NCBI RefSeq assembly: GCF_008923205.2
Contig: NZ_WBMS02000057.1
Location: 1 to 57,238 of the forward strand
DNA length: 57,238 nucleotides
Direction of reading: 5' to 3'
Source: Actinomadura physcomitrii
Lineage (GTDB): Bacteria; Actinomycetota; Actinomycetes; Streptosporangiales; Streptosporangiaceae
Below are positions 25,945 through 33,978 of the stretch, piece by piece (the stretch's first letter is position 1; each line of letters opens with the position of its first letter). A program made the translations under genes and the position numbers. Under the pieces are notes generated by a model. It did not search any database, was not told where the DNA came from, and was given only the letters and a program-made list of their open reading frames with translations.

Positions 25945-26826
25945 ATGTGCGGTTTGTTCGGGGTGGTCCGCTCGCCCTTCGCCGACGACCCGGGCCGGGC
26001 GTCGGACGCGTTCGTGACGCTGGGGGCGCTCGCGGAGGAGCGCGGCACGGACTCGGCGGGGGTGGCGCTGCTCGGCGGCTGGCCGGGGCTCGGGCACGAC
26101 GGCTGCCGGGTGGTGAAGGGCCGCGGCCGGTTCTCCGCCATCTGGCGCACCGAGCTGCTCGCCGAGCTGGACCGGGCGCCGGTCGCGCTGGGCCACACCC
26201 GCTGGGCGACGCAGGGGTCCCCGGTGGAGCCGGCGAACGCGAGCCCGATGCTGGTCGGCGCCCCCGGGGCCGCCGGGATCGTCGCGACGCACAACGGCGA
26301 CGTCGACGCCGGGGCGCTGCGGTCGCGGTTCGCGCTGCCCGCCCCGTCCGGCGGGACGGACAGCGAGGCGGTCTTCCAACTGCTCGCCGGGCGGCGTGAC
26401 CCGTCGGGCGTCACCGGCGTGCTGGAGGCGCTGGTCGGACGGGCCGCGCTCGCCTGGGTGGACCGCGACCGCCCGACCCAGGTGCATCTGGCGCGGGCCG
26501 CGCTGAGCCCGCTCGCCGTCGCCGTCGACGCCGAGCAGAACATCTACTGGGCGTCGAACCCGCGCTGGTTCCGGGTGGTGCAGCGGTACACGCGGGTCCG
26601 GTTCGTGACGATCGTCATGCTCCGCGAGGGCACCTACATGCGGGTCGGCACGGAGAAGGCGCCCGGACGCCGCGACCGGCCCCAGGTGCTGGCGGCGGCG
26701 TCCTTCGTCCCGACCGCTCGTCCCGCGGACCTCGACGACCGGGTCTGGACGGGCTTCACCGACACCGACCGAGCCCGCGACCAGGCGACCCTCCACCACC
26801 GCCTGGCCGCTGTGGCGGTGGCCTGA
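25945..26826 (+). CDS. class II glutamine amidotransferase
   Basis: 293 residues if started at ATG 25945, which places the catalytic Cys at position 2 (MCGLFGVV), as Ntn-type amidotransferases require. An earlier in-frame start would put 28 residues before it. GALAEERGTDSAGVA, GHTRWATQGSP and THNGDV match the glutaminase loop and oxyanion motifs of the PurF/GlmS-type domain. No synthase domain follows, so it is a stand-alone member (GATase_7-like) that would pass ammonia to an unknown partner or act as an amidohydrolase. It ends at a strong hairpin. Confidence 0.87.
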   Translation: MCGLFGVVRSPFADDPGRASDAFVTLGALAEERGTDSAGVALLGGWPGLGHDGCRVVKGRGRFSAIWRTELLAELDRAPVALGHTRWATQGSPVEPANASPMLVGAPGAAGIVATHNGDVDAGALRSRFALPAPSGGTDSEAVFQLLAGRRDPSGVTGVLEALVGRAALAWVDRDRPTQVHLARAALSPLAVAVDAEQNIYWASNPRWFRVVQRYTRVRFVTIVMLREGTYMRVGTEKAPGRRDRPQVLAAASFVPTARPADLDDRVWTGFTDTDRARDQATLHHRLAAVAVA

Positions 26827-26855
26827 GCCGGGGCCGTCCTTCAAGACGGCCCCGG
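26826..26855. terminator. bidirectional hairpin
   Basis: A perfect 12-bp stem GCCGGGGCCGTC (26826-26837) with GACGGCCCCGGC (26844-26855), six-base loop, between the stops of the convergent amidotransferase and serC genes. Confidence 0.85.
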
Positions 26856-26862
26856 CCTGGGA

Positions 26863-27999
26863 CTACAACCTCTCGACGACGTAGTCGATGCAGGTGGTGA
26901 GGGCTTCGACGTCGGCCGGGTCGATCGCCGGGAACATGCCGATGCGCAGCTGGTTGCGGCCGAGCTTGCGGTACGGCTCGGTGTCGACGATCCCGTTGGC
27001 GCGCAGCGCCTTGGCGACGGCCGCCGCGTCGACGTCGTCGTTGAAGTCGATCGTGCCGACGACCTGCGAGCGCTGCGCCGGGTCGGTCACGAACGGCGTC
27101 GTGTACGAGGTCTTCTCGGCCCAGGTGTACAGGCGCTGCGAGGAGTCGGCGGTGCGGGCCGTCGTCCAGGCCAGGCCGCCCTGCGCGTTCATCCACTCGA
27201 TCTGCTCGGCGAGCAGGATCAGCGTGGCGACGGCCGGGGTGTTGTAGGTCTGGTCCTTGCCGGAGTTGTCCCGGACGGTCTTCAGGTTGAAGAACTCCGG
27301 CACGTACCGGTCGGACGAGGCGATCTCGTCGATGCGCTCCAGCGCGGCGGGGGAGGCGAGCGCCACCCACAGGCCGCCGTCGGCGGCGAAGCACTTCTGC
27401 GGCGCGAAGTAGTAGACGTCGGTCTCGGTGACGTCGACGGGCAGGCCGCCGGCGCCGGACGTGGCGTCGACCAGGACGAGGCCCTCGCGCGCGGTGGTGC
27501 CGGCGGGACGCTTGATCGGCATCGCGACGCCGGTCGAGGTCTCGTTGTGGGTGAGGGCGTAGACGTCGACGTCCTCCTCGGCGGACGCCTCCGGGTGGGT
27601 GCCGGGCGGGCCGGAGATGACGGTCGGGTCCCCGAGCCAGGGGGCGCCGGTGGTGACCTTGGCGAACTTGCTGGAGAACTCGCCGAACGTCAGGTGCTGC
27701 GAGCGCTGCCGGACAAGGCCGAACGCGGCGGCGTCCCAGAACGCGGTGGTGCCGCCGTTGCTGAGCAGGACCTCGTAGCCGTCGGGGAGGGAGAACAGCT
27801 GCGCCAGGCCCTCGCGGACGCGGCCGACCAGGGACTTGACCGGCTTCTGCCGGTGCGAGGTGCCCATGTACGTGGAGCCGGACTCGGCGAGCGCGGCGAG
27901 TTGCTCGGGGCGGACCTTGGACGGCCCGCATCCGAAGCGGCCGTCGGCGGGCTTGATATCGGCGGGAATGGCTATGGCTGGATTCGCGCTTTCGGTCAC
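26863..27999 (-). CDS. serC: phosphoserine transaminase
   Basis: 378 residues, matching actinobacterial SerC. It converts 3-phosphohydroxypyruvate and glutamate to O-phosphoserine and 2-oxoglutarate in serine and pyridoxal synthesis. The PLP lysine is in FAPQKCF (Lys202). Phosphate- and substrate-binding motifs include FGCGPSKVRPEQ, GTSHRQKPV, SNGGTTAFWDA and LVDATSGAGGLPVD. Just upstream lies a decayed IS element, whose left end starts about 35 bases before the serC start codon and may have replaced part of its promoter. Confidence 0.96.
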   Translation of the reverse strand: MTESANPAIAIPADIKPADGRFGCGPSKVRPEQLAALAESGSTYMGTSHRQKPVKSLVGRVREGLAQLFSLPDGYEVLLSNGGTTAFWDAAAFGLVRQRSQHLTFGEFSSKFAKVTTGAPWLGDPTVISGPPGTHPEASAEEDVDVYALTHNETSTGVAMPIKRPAGTTAREGLVLVDATSGAGGLPVDVTETDVYYFAPQKCFAADGGLWVALASPAALERIDEIASSDRYVPEFFNLKTVRDNSGKDQTYNTPAVATLILLAEQIEWMNAQGGLAWTTARTADSSQRLYTWAEKTSYTTPFVTDPAQRSQVVGTIDFNDDVDAAAVAKALRANGIVDTEPYRKLGRNQLRIGMFPAIDPADVEALTTCIDYVVERL

Positions 28000-28033
28000 C
28001 CGCAGAAGGCTACCGGACGCCTACCGTCCCGTT

Positions 28034-28729
28034 CTTACCGTGTTCGACCATGCACCGACGGTAAGGTCCAGGTGTGCGGCTCAGGTACAACTTCCGTCTC
28101 TATCCGACCCCGGGCCAGCGCGTGGCGCTGGCCCGGGCGTTCGGGTGTGCTCGGGTGGTGTTCAACTGATCAAGGACGCGGCCGGACGGTACTTCGCCTC
28201 GTTCGTGATCGAGGTGACCGAACAGCCTCTGCCGCTTGTGGAGTCTGAGACGGGCATCGACCTCGGGCTGACTCATTTCGCTGTGCTGTCGGACGGTCGC
28301 AAGATCGCCGCACCGAAGTTCCTGCGCCGGGCGGAGAAGCGGTTGCGCAAGGCGCAGCAGGCGCTCTCACGCAAGGTTAAGGGGTCCAACAACCGGGTGA
28401 AGGCCCGGCGAAGGGTCGCCCGCCACCACGCCAAGATCGCCAATGCGCGCCGTGACTTCCACCACCAGCTCTCCACACGGATCGTCCGTGATAACCAAAC
28501 GGTGATCGTGGAAGACTTGGCGGTGAACGGTCTCGCACGCACGCGGCTGGCCAAGAGCGTGCATGACCCGGGCTGGTCCCAGTTCACCGCGATGCTGGAG
28601 TACAAGACCGCCCTGTACGGGCGGACCTTCGCGAGGGTGGACCGGTGGTTCCCCCTCCTCCAAGAGGTGCCGCACGCAGGTGCGGCACGGTCTGAATCCC
28701 CGGTCTTCAGACCGAGGAGCGCGTCAATT
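28034..28729 (+). mobile_element. decayed IS200/IS605-type (IS1341-like) element
   Basis: The left end has an 8-base inverted repeat, CTTACCGT (28034-28041) and ACGGTAAG (28058-28065), with a 16-base loop. A broken tnpB follows. The right end has a hairpin CGGTC-TTCA-GACCG (28701-28714) and finishes GAGGAGCGCGTCAA, as in the right ends of this family. No TnpA is present. The right end supplies the TGA stop of the neighbouring minus-strand gene. Boundaries are inferred from the hairpins and are not exact. Confidence 0.72.
28074..28680 (+). pseudogene. tnpB: TnpB remnant with internal and C-terminal deletions
   Basis: The N-terminus is intact (GTG 28074: RLRYNFRLYPTPGQRVALARAF, ending VVFN) and then meets TGA at 28167. 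In a different frame the protein resumes at LIKDAAGRYFASFVIEV, so roughly 130-150 residues are missing at the junction near 28165. The RuvC-I (GIDLGLTHFAVLSDG) and RuvC-II (VIVEDLAVNGL) motifs survive. Similarity stops at VDRWFP, before the zinc-finger CxxC pairs and the third catalytic Asp. It cannot encode an active TnpB nuclease. The deletion has left both ends of the element in place, like a miniature derivative. Confidence 0.85.
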
Positions 28730-29083
28730 GGTGTGCCGTACGGCCACCACCAATACCAGCCAGGTAAGCAGGGCCACCAGCATCACTCCGCAGACAGCGG
28801 CGACGATTCCCGGCGGGTAGATCCAGTCGCGGCCGTGGGCGTGGTCGTCGATGGCGGCGCGGACGGCGTCGTAGGTGAGGAACGCGAGCAGGACGGCGCC
28901 GAGCGCGGCGGCGACGCGGCCGGAGACGGCGTTGGTGCGGCGGCGGCGCTCCTCGCGCTCCGCGGTGTAGCGGCGCATCTCCTCGGCCGGGTCGGGGGGC
29001 GGTCCGGCGGGGCGGACGGCGCGCGCGGCGGGTCCGATGTCGCCTTCCAGCGGCTCGTCCGGGTCCTCGGTCATGACGCCCAT
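28724..29083 (-). CDS. two-helix membrane protein, 3' end at IS boundary
   Basis: 119 residues from ATG 29083; ATG 29074 (MTEDPDEP) is an alternative, and neither has a clear ribosome binding site. A Pro/Glu-rich head and a basic coiled-coil-like stretch (MRRYTAEREERRRRTNA) precede two membrane helices (about 55-75 and 95-115). The stop TGA is read from the TCAA end of the IS element, so the original C-terminus may have been slightly longer. Function unknown. Confidence 0.7.
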   Translation of the reverse strand: MGVMTEDPDEPLEGDIGPAARAVRPAGPPPDPAEEMRRYTAEREERRRRTNAVSGRVAAALGAVLLAFLTYDAVRAAIDDHAHGRDWIYPPGIVAAVCGVMLVALLTWLVLVVAVRHTN

Positions 29084-29254
29084 GATGGCAAACCCGTGCA
29101 GGTCGGGGCACCCCGGCCGGTTCGCATCGGTGGTCGAATCACCACCATCGGTAGCCGAATTTCGAGATTTTTCGATCCATTTCGCAAAGGGGCGCGCGCG
29201 GGAGGCGCGCGCCGGGACGAGGAGCCGCCGGGGGACGAGAGCGAGGGGTTTTCC

Positions 29255-29423
29255 ATGCCGGGCGACGGCGACCGGATCCTGTCGGAGGATCGGCTGCGCG
29301 GAGTGCTCGAACGCGGGCGGCGCCGTCGAGGTGCGGGAGGTCTGCGGCCGCCTCGTCACCGGCCACCAGGCCCGCGCCGACTGCCCGGCGGGCGACGCCC
29401 CGCCGGCCGAGCCGTCCCGCTGA
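29255..29423 (+). pseudogene. possible small gene with G-tract frameshift
   Basis: ATG 29255 with GAGG/GGGG upstream starts MPGDGDRILSEDRLRGVLERG. After a G run near 29314 the neighbouring frame continues in a protein-like way (GAVEVREVCGRLVTGHQ) to TGA 29421-29423. Joined by removing one base, the product would be about 55 residues. Evidence is only the quality of the two halves; the region could equally be non-coding. Confidence 0.22.
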
Positions 29424-29447
29424 CACGGTCCGGCCCAAGGCGCACGA

Positions 29448-29478
29448 AGGCCCCCGGTTCCGTGCGAACCGGGGGCCT
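29448..29478 (-). terminator. hairpin downstream of citrate synthase
   Basis: A perfect 13-bp stem AGGCCCCCGGTTC (29448-29460) with GAACCGGGGGCCT (29466-29478), five-base loop, 54 bases beyond the citrate synthase stop on the minus strand. Confidence 0.8.
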
Positions 29479-29531
29479 CAGGCGCGTTCAGCGGGGGGGA
29501 GGGGGAGCCGGCGCGTCAGCCGGCCGTGCGA

Positions 29532-30641
29532 TCAAGCACCGCGCTTGAGGACCTCCGCCGCCCCGGCGACGTCGTCGATCGACCGGGTGCCCGGCCCGAC
29601 GTACCGGGCGCTCGGCCGGACGAGGCGGCCGGTGCGCTTCTGCTCCAGGATGTGCGCGGCCCACCCGGCGGTGCGGCCGCAGGTGAACATCGCGGGCATC
29701 ATCGCGGTCGGGACCTCGGCGAAGTCCAGGACGACCGCGGCCCAGAACTCCACGTTCGTCTCGATCGGCCGGTCCGGGCGGCGCTCGCGCAGCTCGGCGA
29801 GGGCGGCGTCCTCCAGGGCCTTCGCGGCCTCGAAGCGCGGCGCGCCGAGCTCCTTGGCGGTGCGGCGCAGCACCCGGGCGCGCGGGTCCTCGGCGCGGTA
29901 CACGCGGTGGCCGAAGCCCATCAGCCGGTCGCCGGAGTCGAGGATGTCGGTGACGACCTTGCGGGCGTCGCCGAGCTGCTCGACCTTCTCGATCATCGGC
30001 AGCACGCGGGCCGGGGCGCCGCCGTGCAGCGGGCCGGACATCGCGCCGATCGCGCCGGAGATGCTCGCCGCGACGTCCGCGCCGGTGGAGGCGATGACGC
30101 GGGCGGTGAAGGTGGAGGCGTTCATGCCGTGCTCGGCGGCGGAGACCCAGTAGGCGTCGATGGCCCGGACGTGCTTCGGGTCGGGCTCACCGCGCCAGCG
30201 GACCATGAACCGCTCGGTGATCGTCGCGGCCTCGTCGATCCGGCTCTGCGGCACCATCGGGACGCCGATGCCGCGTGCGGACTGGGCCACGAACGACAGC
30301 GCGGTCACCGAGACCCGGGCGAGGTCGGCGCGGGCCTGCTCGTCGGAGATGTCGAGCAGCGGCTTCATCCCGTACGCGGGGGCGAGGGTGGGGAGCGCGC
30401 TCTGCACGTCCACCCGGACGTCGCCGGAGGTGACCGGCAGGACGTGCGGGTCGGCGGGGGCGAGGCCCGGGTCGAAGCTGTCGTCGACCAGCAGGCCCCA
30501 GGCGTCGCCGAAGGAGACGCGGCCGACGAGCTCCTCGATGTCGACGCCCCGGTAGCGGAGGGCGCCGCCCTCCTTGTCCGGTTCGGCGATCTCGGTCTCG
30601 AAGGCGACGACCCCCTCAAGACCGGGTTTGAAGTCGGACAT
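29532..30641 (-). CDS. citrate synthase (citrate synthase 2 type)
   Basis: 369 residues from ATG 30641 (GGCAGGA upstream). I prefer this start to one 16 codons earlier. It has the citrate synthase active-site histidines in GPLHGGAPARV and GFGHRVYRAEDPRA, and the Asp region ETNVEFWAAVVLDF. It condenses acetyl-CoA with oxaloacetate or, as in related enzymes, propionyl-CoA to methylcitrate. The length of about 370 residues fits the short, non-hexameric citrate synthase 2 class of actinobacteria. It is divergent from pdxH with about 90 bases between starts. Confidence 0.94.
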   Translation of the reverse strand: MSDFKPGLEGVVAFETEIAEPDKEGGALRYRGVDIEELVGRVSFGDAWGLLVDDSFDPGLAPADPHVLPVTSGDVRVDVQSALPTLAPAYGMKPLLDISDEQARADLARVSVTALSFVAQSARGIGVPMVPQSRIDEAATITERFMVRWRGEPDPKHVRAIDAYWVSAAEHGMNASTFTARVIASTGADVAASISGAIGAMSGPLHGGAPARVLPMIEKVEQLGDARKVVTDILDSGDRLMGFGHRVYRAEDPRARVLRRTAKELGAPRFEAAKALEDAALAELRERRPDRPIETNVEFWAAVVLDFAEVPTAMMPAMFTCGRTAGWAAHILEQKRTGRLVRPSARYVGPGTRSIDDVAGAAEVLKRGA

Positions 30642-30733
30642 GTCGTCCTGCCTTTCGTCTCCAAGAGTGATAAGGCGGTGCCGTGCCATTGAACCCTGTC
30701 CGCCTTACTGACCAGTACCCAGGTCCATGTGAG

Positions 30734-31504
30734 ATGCACAATGCCCAGGTGAGAGGCTCAGACGCTGTGGATTTCCCAACGCCCGACCCCGCACGGCTCC
30801 GCAGATCCTACGAGGGCGGCGAATTGGCGGAGCCGGCCGTCCCCGCCGATCCGCTGGCGCTGTTCGCCGCCTGGTTCGCCGACGTGCACGCGTTCGGGCT
30901 CCCGGAACCGAACGCGATGGTGCTGGCCACGGCGTCCGCCGACGGCGTCCCGAGCGCCCGGACGGTGCTGCTGAAGGGGTACGGGCCGCACGGGTTCCGC
31001 TTCTTCACCAACTTCACCTCCGCCAAGGGCCGTGACCTGGCCGAGAACCCGCGCGCGGCGCTCGTCTTCCCGTGGCACGCGATGCACCGGCAGGTGCGCG
31101 TCGCCGGGCCGGTGTTCCGGCTGCCGGCGGACGAGGCGGAGGCCTACTTCCGGACCCGGCCGTACGGGTCGCGGATCGGCGCGTGGGCGAGCGAGCACCA
31201 GTCGGGGGTGATCCCCGACCGCACGGAGCTGGAGCGGCGGTTCGCGGAACTGGCCGAACGGTGGCCGGATCCGGCCGCGGCGCCGGGCGGTGGCGCGGTC
31301 GCGGAGGGGGACGCGGTGCCGCTGCCGGACTTCTGGGGCGGGTTCCGAATCGTCCCGGAGAGCATCGAGTTCTGGCAGGGGAGGCGCGACCGGCTGCACG
31401 ACCGCATCCGGTACCGGCGGACGGCCCTGGACGACCAGGGCCGCCCCCTCGACGCGGACCCGGACGCGGCGGGCGCGTGGGTGACGGAGAGACTGTCCCC
31501 GTGA
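30734..31504 (+). CDS. pdxH: pyridoxamine 5'-phosphate oxidase
   Basis: About 256 residues from ATG 30734; GTG 30749 is possible. It makes pyridoxal 5'-phosphate using FMN and oxygen. Family motifs: NAMVLATASADGVPSARTVLLKG, GFRFFTNFTSAKGRDLAENPRAALVF, RQVRVAGPV, RPYGSRIGAWAS(E)HQS and PDFWGGFRIVPESIEFWQG. Compared with E. coli PdxH it has an insertion of about 20 residues (AERWPDPAAAPGGG) before the PDFWGG block. Its stop overlaps the GTG of the following MFS gene by four bases, so the two are co-translated. Confidence 0.95.
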   Translation: MHNAQVRGSDAVDFPTPDPARLRRSYEGGELAEPAVPADPLALFAAWFADVHAFGLPEPNAMVLATASADGVPSARTVLLKGYGPHGFRFFTNFTSAKGRDLAENPRAALVFPWHAMHRQVRVAGPVFRLPADEAEAYFRTRPYGSRIGAWASEHQSGVIPDRTELERRFAELAERWPDPAAAPGGGAVAEGDAVPLPDFWGGFRIVPESIEFWQGRRDRLHDRIRYRRTALDDQGRPLDADPDAAGAWVTERLSP

Positions 31505-32889
31505 CACCGGAACAGCAGCCACCCCCCGCCTACGCTCCTGACACCCCTGGGGACGGTGCCGCGGACTCCGCAGGCGCCCCGGACGCCGCGGACGCCGCCG
31601 CCGACGAGCCCGAGAATCCGCCCGCCCGGCCGGGCCGCCGGGGCCTGGTCCGGCGGCTCGCGATCGACACCCGCCCGCTCGCCCACCCCCCGTACCGGCG
31701 GCTGTGGCTCGGGCAGGGCGTGTCGTTCATCGGCTTCCAGGTCACCGCGGTCGCGGTGCCCGTCCAGGTCTACGGCATGACCGGGTCGTCGTTCTGGGTC
31801 GGCGCGCTCGGCCTCGTCAACCTCGTCCCGCTGATCGTGTTCGGGCTGTGGGGCGGCGCGGTCGCCGACCACATGGACCGGCGCAGGCTGCTGTTCTCCT
31901 CGTCCTGCGTGATGTGGGGATCCACGCTGCTGCTGCTCGTCCAGGCGCTGCTGCACCTGGACAGCCTCACACTGATCATGGTGGTGGTGGCGGTGCAGGC
32001 GACCGGGTTCGCGGTGTCGTCGCCGACCCGCAGCGCGATCATCCCGCGGCTGGTGGACAAGGAGCTCGTCCCGGCCGCGAACACGCTGAACTTCACCGCG
32101 AGCCAGGTCGGGATGCTCGCCGGGCCGCTGTTCGCCGGCGTCATCCTGGCCCGCTGGAGCTACGGCGCCGCCTACGGGATGGACGCGGCGCTGTTCACGG
32201 TCGGGCTGTGGGCGGCGCTGCGGCTGCCGTCGATCCCGCCGCTCGGCGAGGTCGCCGGCACGCCCGGCCTGCGGTCGGTGATCGACGGGCTGCGCTACCT
32301 CGGCACGCAGCCGGTGCTGCTGATGTCGTTCGTCGTCGACATCATCGCGATGGGCGTCGCGATGCCGCGCGCGCTGTTCCCGGAGCTGGCCGAGACCCGG
32401 TTCGGCGGCGAGGGCGCGGTCGGCTACCTGTTCGCCGCGATCGCGATCGGCGCGTTCCTCGGCGGGCTGATCTCCGGCTGGATCGGCCGCGTGCACCGGC
32501 AGGGCGTCGCCCTCGTCGTCTCCATCGTGGTGTGGGGCCTCGCCGTGGCGGCGGCGGGCCTCTCGCACCAGCTGTGGCTGGCGGTCGCGCTGCTCGCCGT
32601 CGGCGGCGCCGCCGACCTGGTGTCGGCGGTGTTCCGGCAGACGATGCTCCAGACGTACGCGCCGGACGAGATGCGCGGCCGGCTCCAGGGAGTGTTCACC
32701 GTCGTCGTCGCGGGCGGTCCCCGGCTCGGCGACGTGCGGGCGGGCGCGGTCGCGAGCGTCGCCGGCGCCACCGCGTCGTGGGTCGGCGGCGGCATCGCCT
32801 GCGCGGTCCTGGTCGTCGTGGTCGCGTTCCTGGTCCCGGCGCTGCTGCGCTACGACACGAGGACCGCCGAGACCGTCCACGCCGCCTGA
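31501..32889 (+). CDS. MFS transporter (EntS-like)
   Basis: 462 residues from GTG 31501, in a GTGA overlap with the pdxH stop. A 50-residue Pro/Ala/Asp head precedes the transporter, which begins at PPYRRLWLGQGVSFIGFQVTAVAVPVQVYG. GLWGGAVADHMDRRRLL and SPTRSAIIPRLVDKELVPAAN are MFS_3 signatures. About twelve helices. EntS-like members export siderophores or small metabolites. The iron regulator gene follows, which would fit a siderophore link, but no iron box is visible directly upstream. Confidence 0.9.
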   Translation: MTPEQQPPPAYAPDTPGDGAADSAGAPDAADAAADEPENPPARPGRRGLVRRLAIDTRPLAHPPYRRLWLGQGVSFIGFQVTAVAVPVQVYGMTGSSFWVGALGLVNLVPLIVFGLWGGAVADHMDRRRLLFSSSCVMWGSTLLLLVQALLHLDSLTLIMVVVAVQATGFAVSSPTRSAIIPRLVDKELVPAANTLNFTASQVGMLAGPLFAGVILARWSYGAAYGMDAALFTVGLWAALRLPSIPPLGEVAGTPGLRSVIDGLRYLGTQPVLLMSFVVDIIAMGVAMPRALFPELAETRFGGEGAVGYLFAAIAIGAFLGGLISGWIGRVHRQGVALVVSIVVWGLAVAAAGLSHQLWLAVALLAVGGAADLVSAVFRQTMLQTYAPDEMRGRLQGVFTVVVAGGPRLGDVRAGAVASVAGATASWVGGGIACAVLVVVVAFLVPALLRYDTRTAETVHAA

Positions 32890-33042
32890 CCGAGCAGGTC
32901 AACGGAGGGCCCGGGCGGCGGCGGGAAGTTTCCGCGTACAACTCGCGTTTTCCCGTACCCGCCGTGTCCGGGATATTCGCGCGATCCGGCGGTGGGGGAT
33001 CCATAGCAAGTAGACTTCGAGGCCATAAGACTGGAGGGAGCT

Positions 33043-33744
33043 GTGACCTCACACGGCCTGATCGATACCACGGAGATGTATCTCCGGACGGTGTTCGAGC
33101 TCGAAGAGGAGGGGATCATCCCCCTTCGTGCGCGCATAGCCGAGCGGCTCTCCCAGAGCGGCCCGACGGTGAGCCAGACGGTCGCGCGGATGGAGCGCGA
33201 CGGGCTGCTGCGGGTCGAGGGTGATCGGCACCTGGAGCTGACCGACAGCGGCCGGGGCCTGGCCACCCGCGTGATGCGCAAGCACCGGCTCGCCGAGTGC
33301 CTGCTGGTCAACGTCATCGGGCTGCCCTGGGAGGACGTCCATATCGAGGCGTGCCGGTGGGAGCACGTGATGTCGGAAGAGGTCGAGCGGCGGCTGGTCG
33401 CGTTGCTGGACAACCCGACCACCTGCCCGCACGGCAACCCGATCCCCGGCCTGGACGAGCTCGGCGGGCACGGCGACGACGCGGCCGCCGCGCCGCTGTC
33501 GGTGATGACGGCGGTCGCGAGCACGTCCGGCGCCGCCGCGGTGGTCCGGCGGATCAGCGAGCAGGTGCAGATGGACAGCGACCTGATGCTTAGACTCAAG
33601 CAGATAGGGATACAACCGGGACGAGAGGTGACTCTCCGGGCGACCGATGACGGGGTGCGGGTGACCTGTGACGACGAGGCCGACGGTGCTGCGACGGAAC
33701 TGCCGCGCGGCATCGCCGAGCACGTCTTCGTCAGCAGGCGCTGA
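33043..33744 (+). CDS. ideR: iron-dependent repressor, DtxR/IdeR family
   Basis: 233 residues from GTG 33043, with GGAGGGAGCT upstream. The helix-turn-helix (RIAERLSQSGPTVSQTVARMERDGLL) is followed by the metal-binding and dimerisation domain with conserved ligands in VMRKHRLAECLL, EDVHIEACRWEHVMSEEVERRL (Cys, Glu and His of the primary site) and NPTTCPHGNPIPG. A C-terminal SH3-like domain (about 155-233) completes the IdeR architecture. With Fe2+ it would repress siderophore and uptake genes. A 232-codon antisense frame (33049-33747) spans it; see findings. Confidence 0.94.
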   Translation: MTSHGLIDTTEMYLRTVFELEEEGIIPLRARIAERLSQSGPTVSQTVARMERDGLLRVEGDRHLELTDSGRGLATRVMRKHRLAECLLVNVIGLPWEDVHIEACRWEHVMSEEVERRLVALLDNPTTCPHGNPIPGLDELGGHGDDAAAAPLSVMTAVASTSGAAAVVRRISEQVQMDSDLMLRLKQIGIQPGREVTLRATDDGVRVTCDDEADGAATELPRGIAEHVFVSRR

Positions 33745-33978
33745 CACGGTCGGCGTGCTGCCCCCCGCCCCCGCCGCGACGGTCTATACCGAAGATCTCC
33801 ATACCATCGCGCCGTTCGGGCGTATCCCGGTGGCGGGTTCGTCGTTCAATACGACGAGGCGAACACGTACGAGGACCGTGCCGCGTCGCCCGGTGATCGG
33901 CACCGTGCGCGGTGCGGGCCGGCCGCGCGGGGGCGGCCCGGCCGCCGGCGGGACCGCGAGTGTGATCGGGATGGGGAG

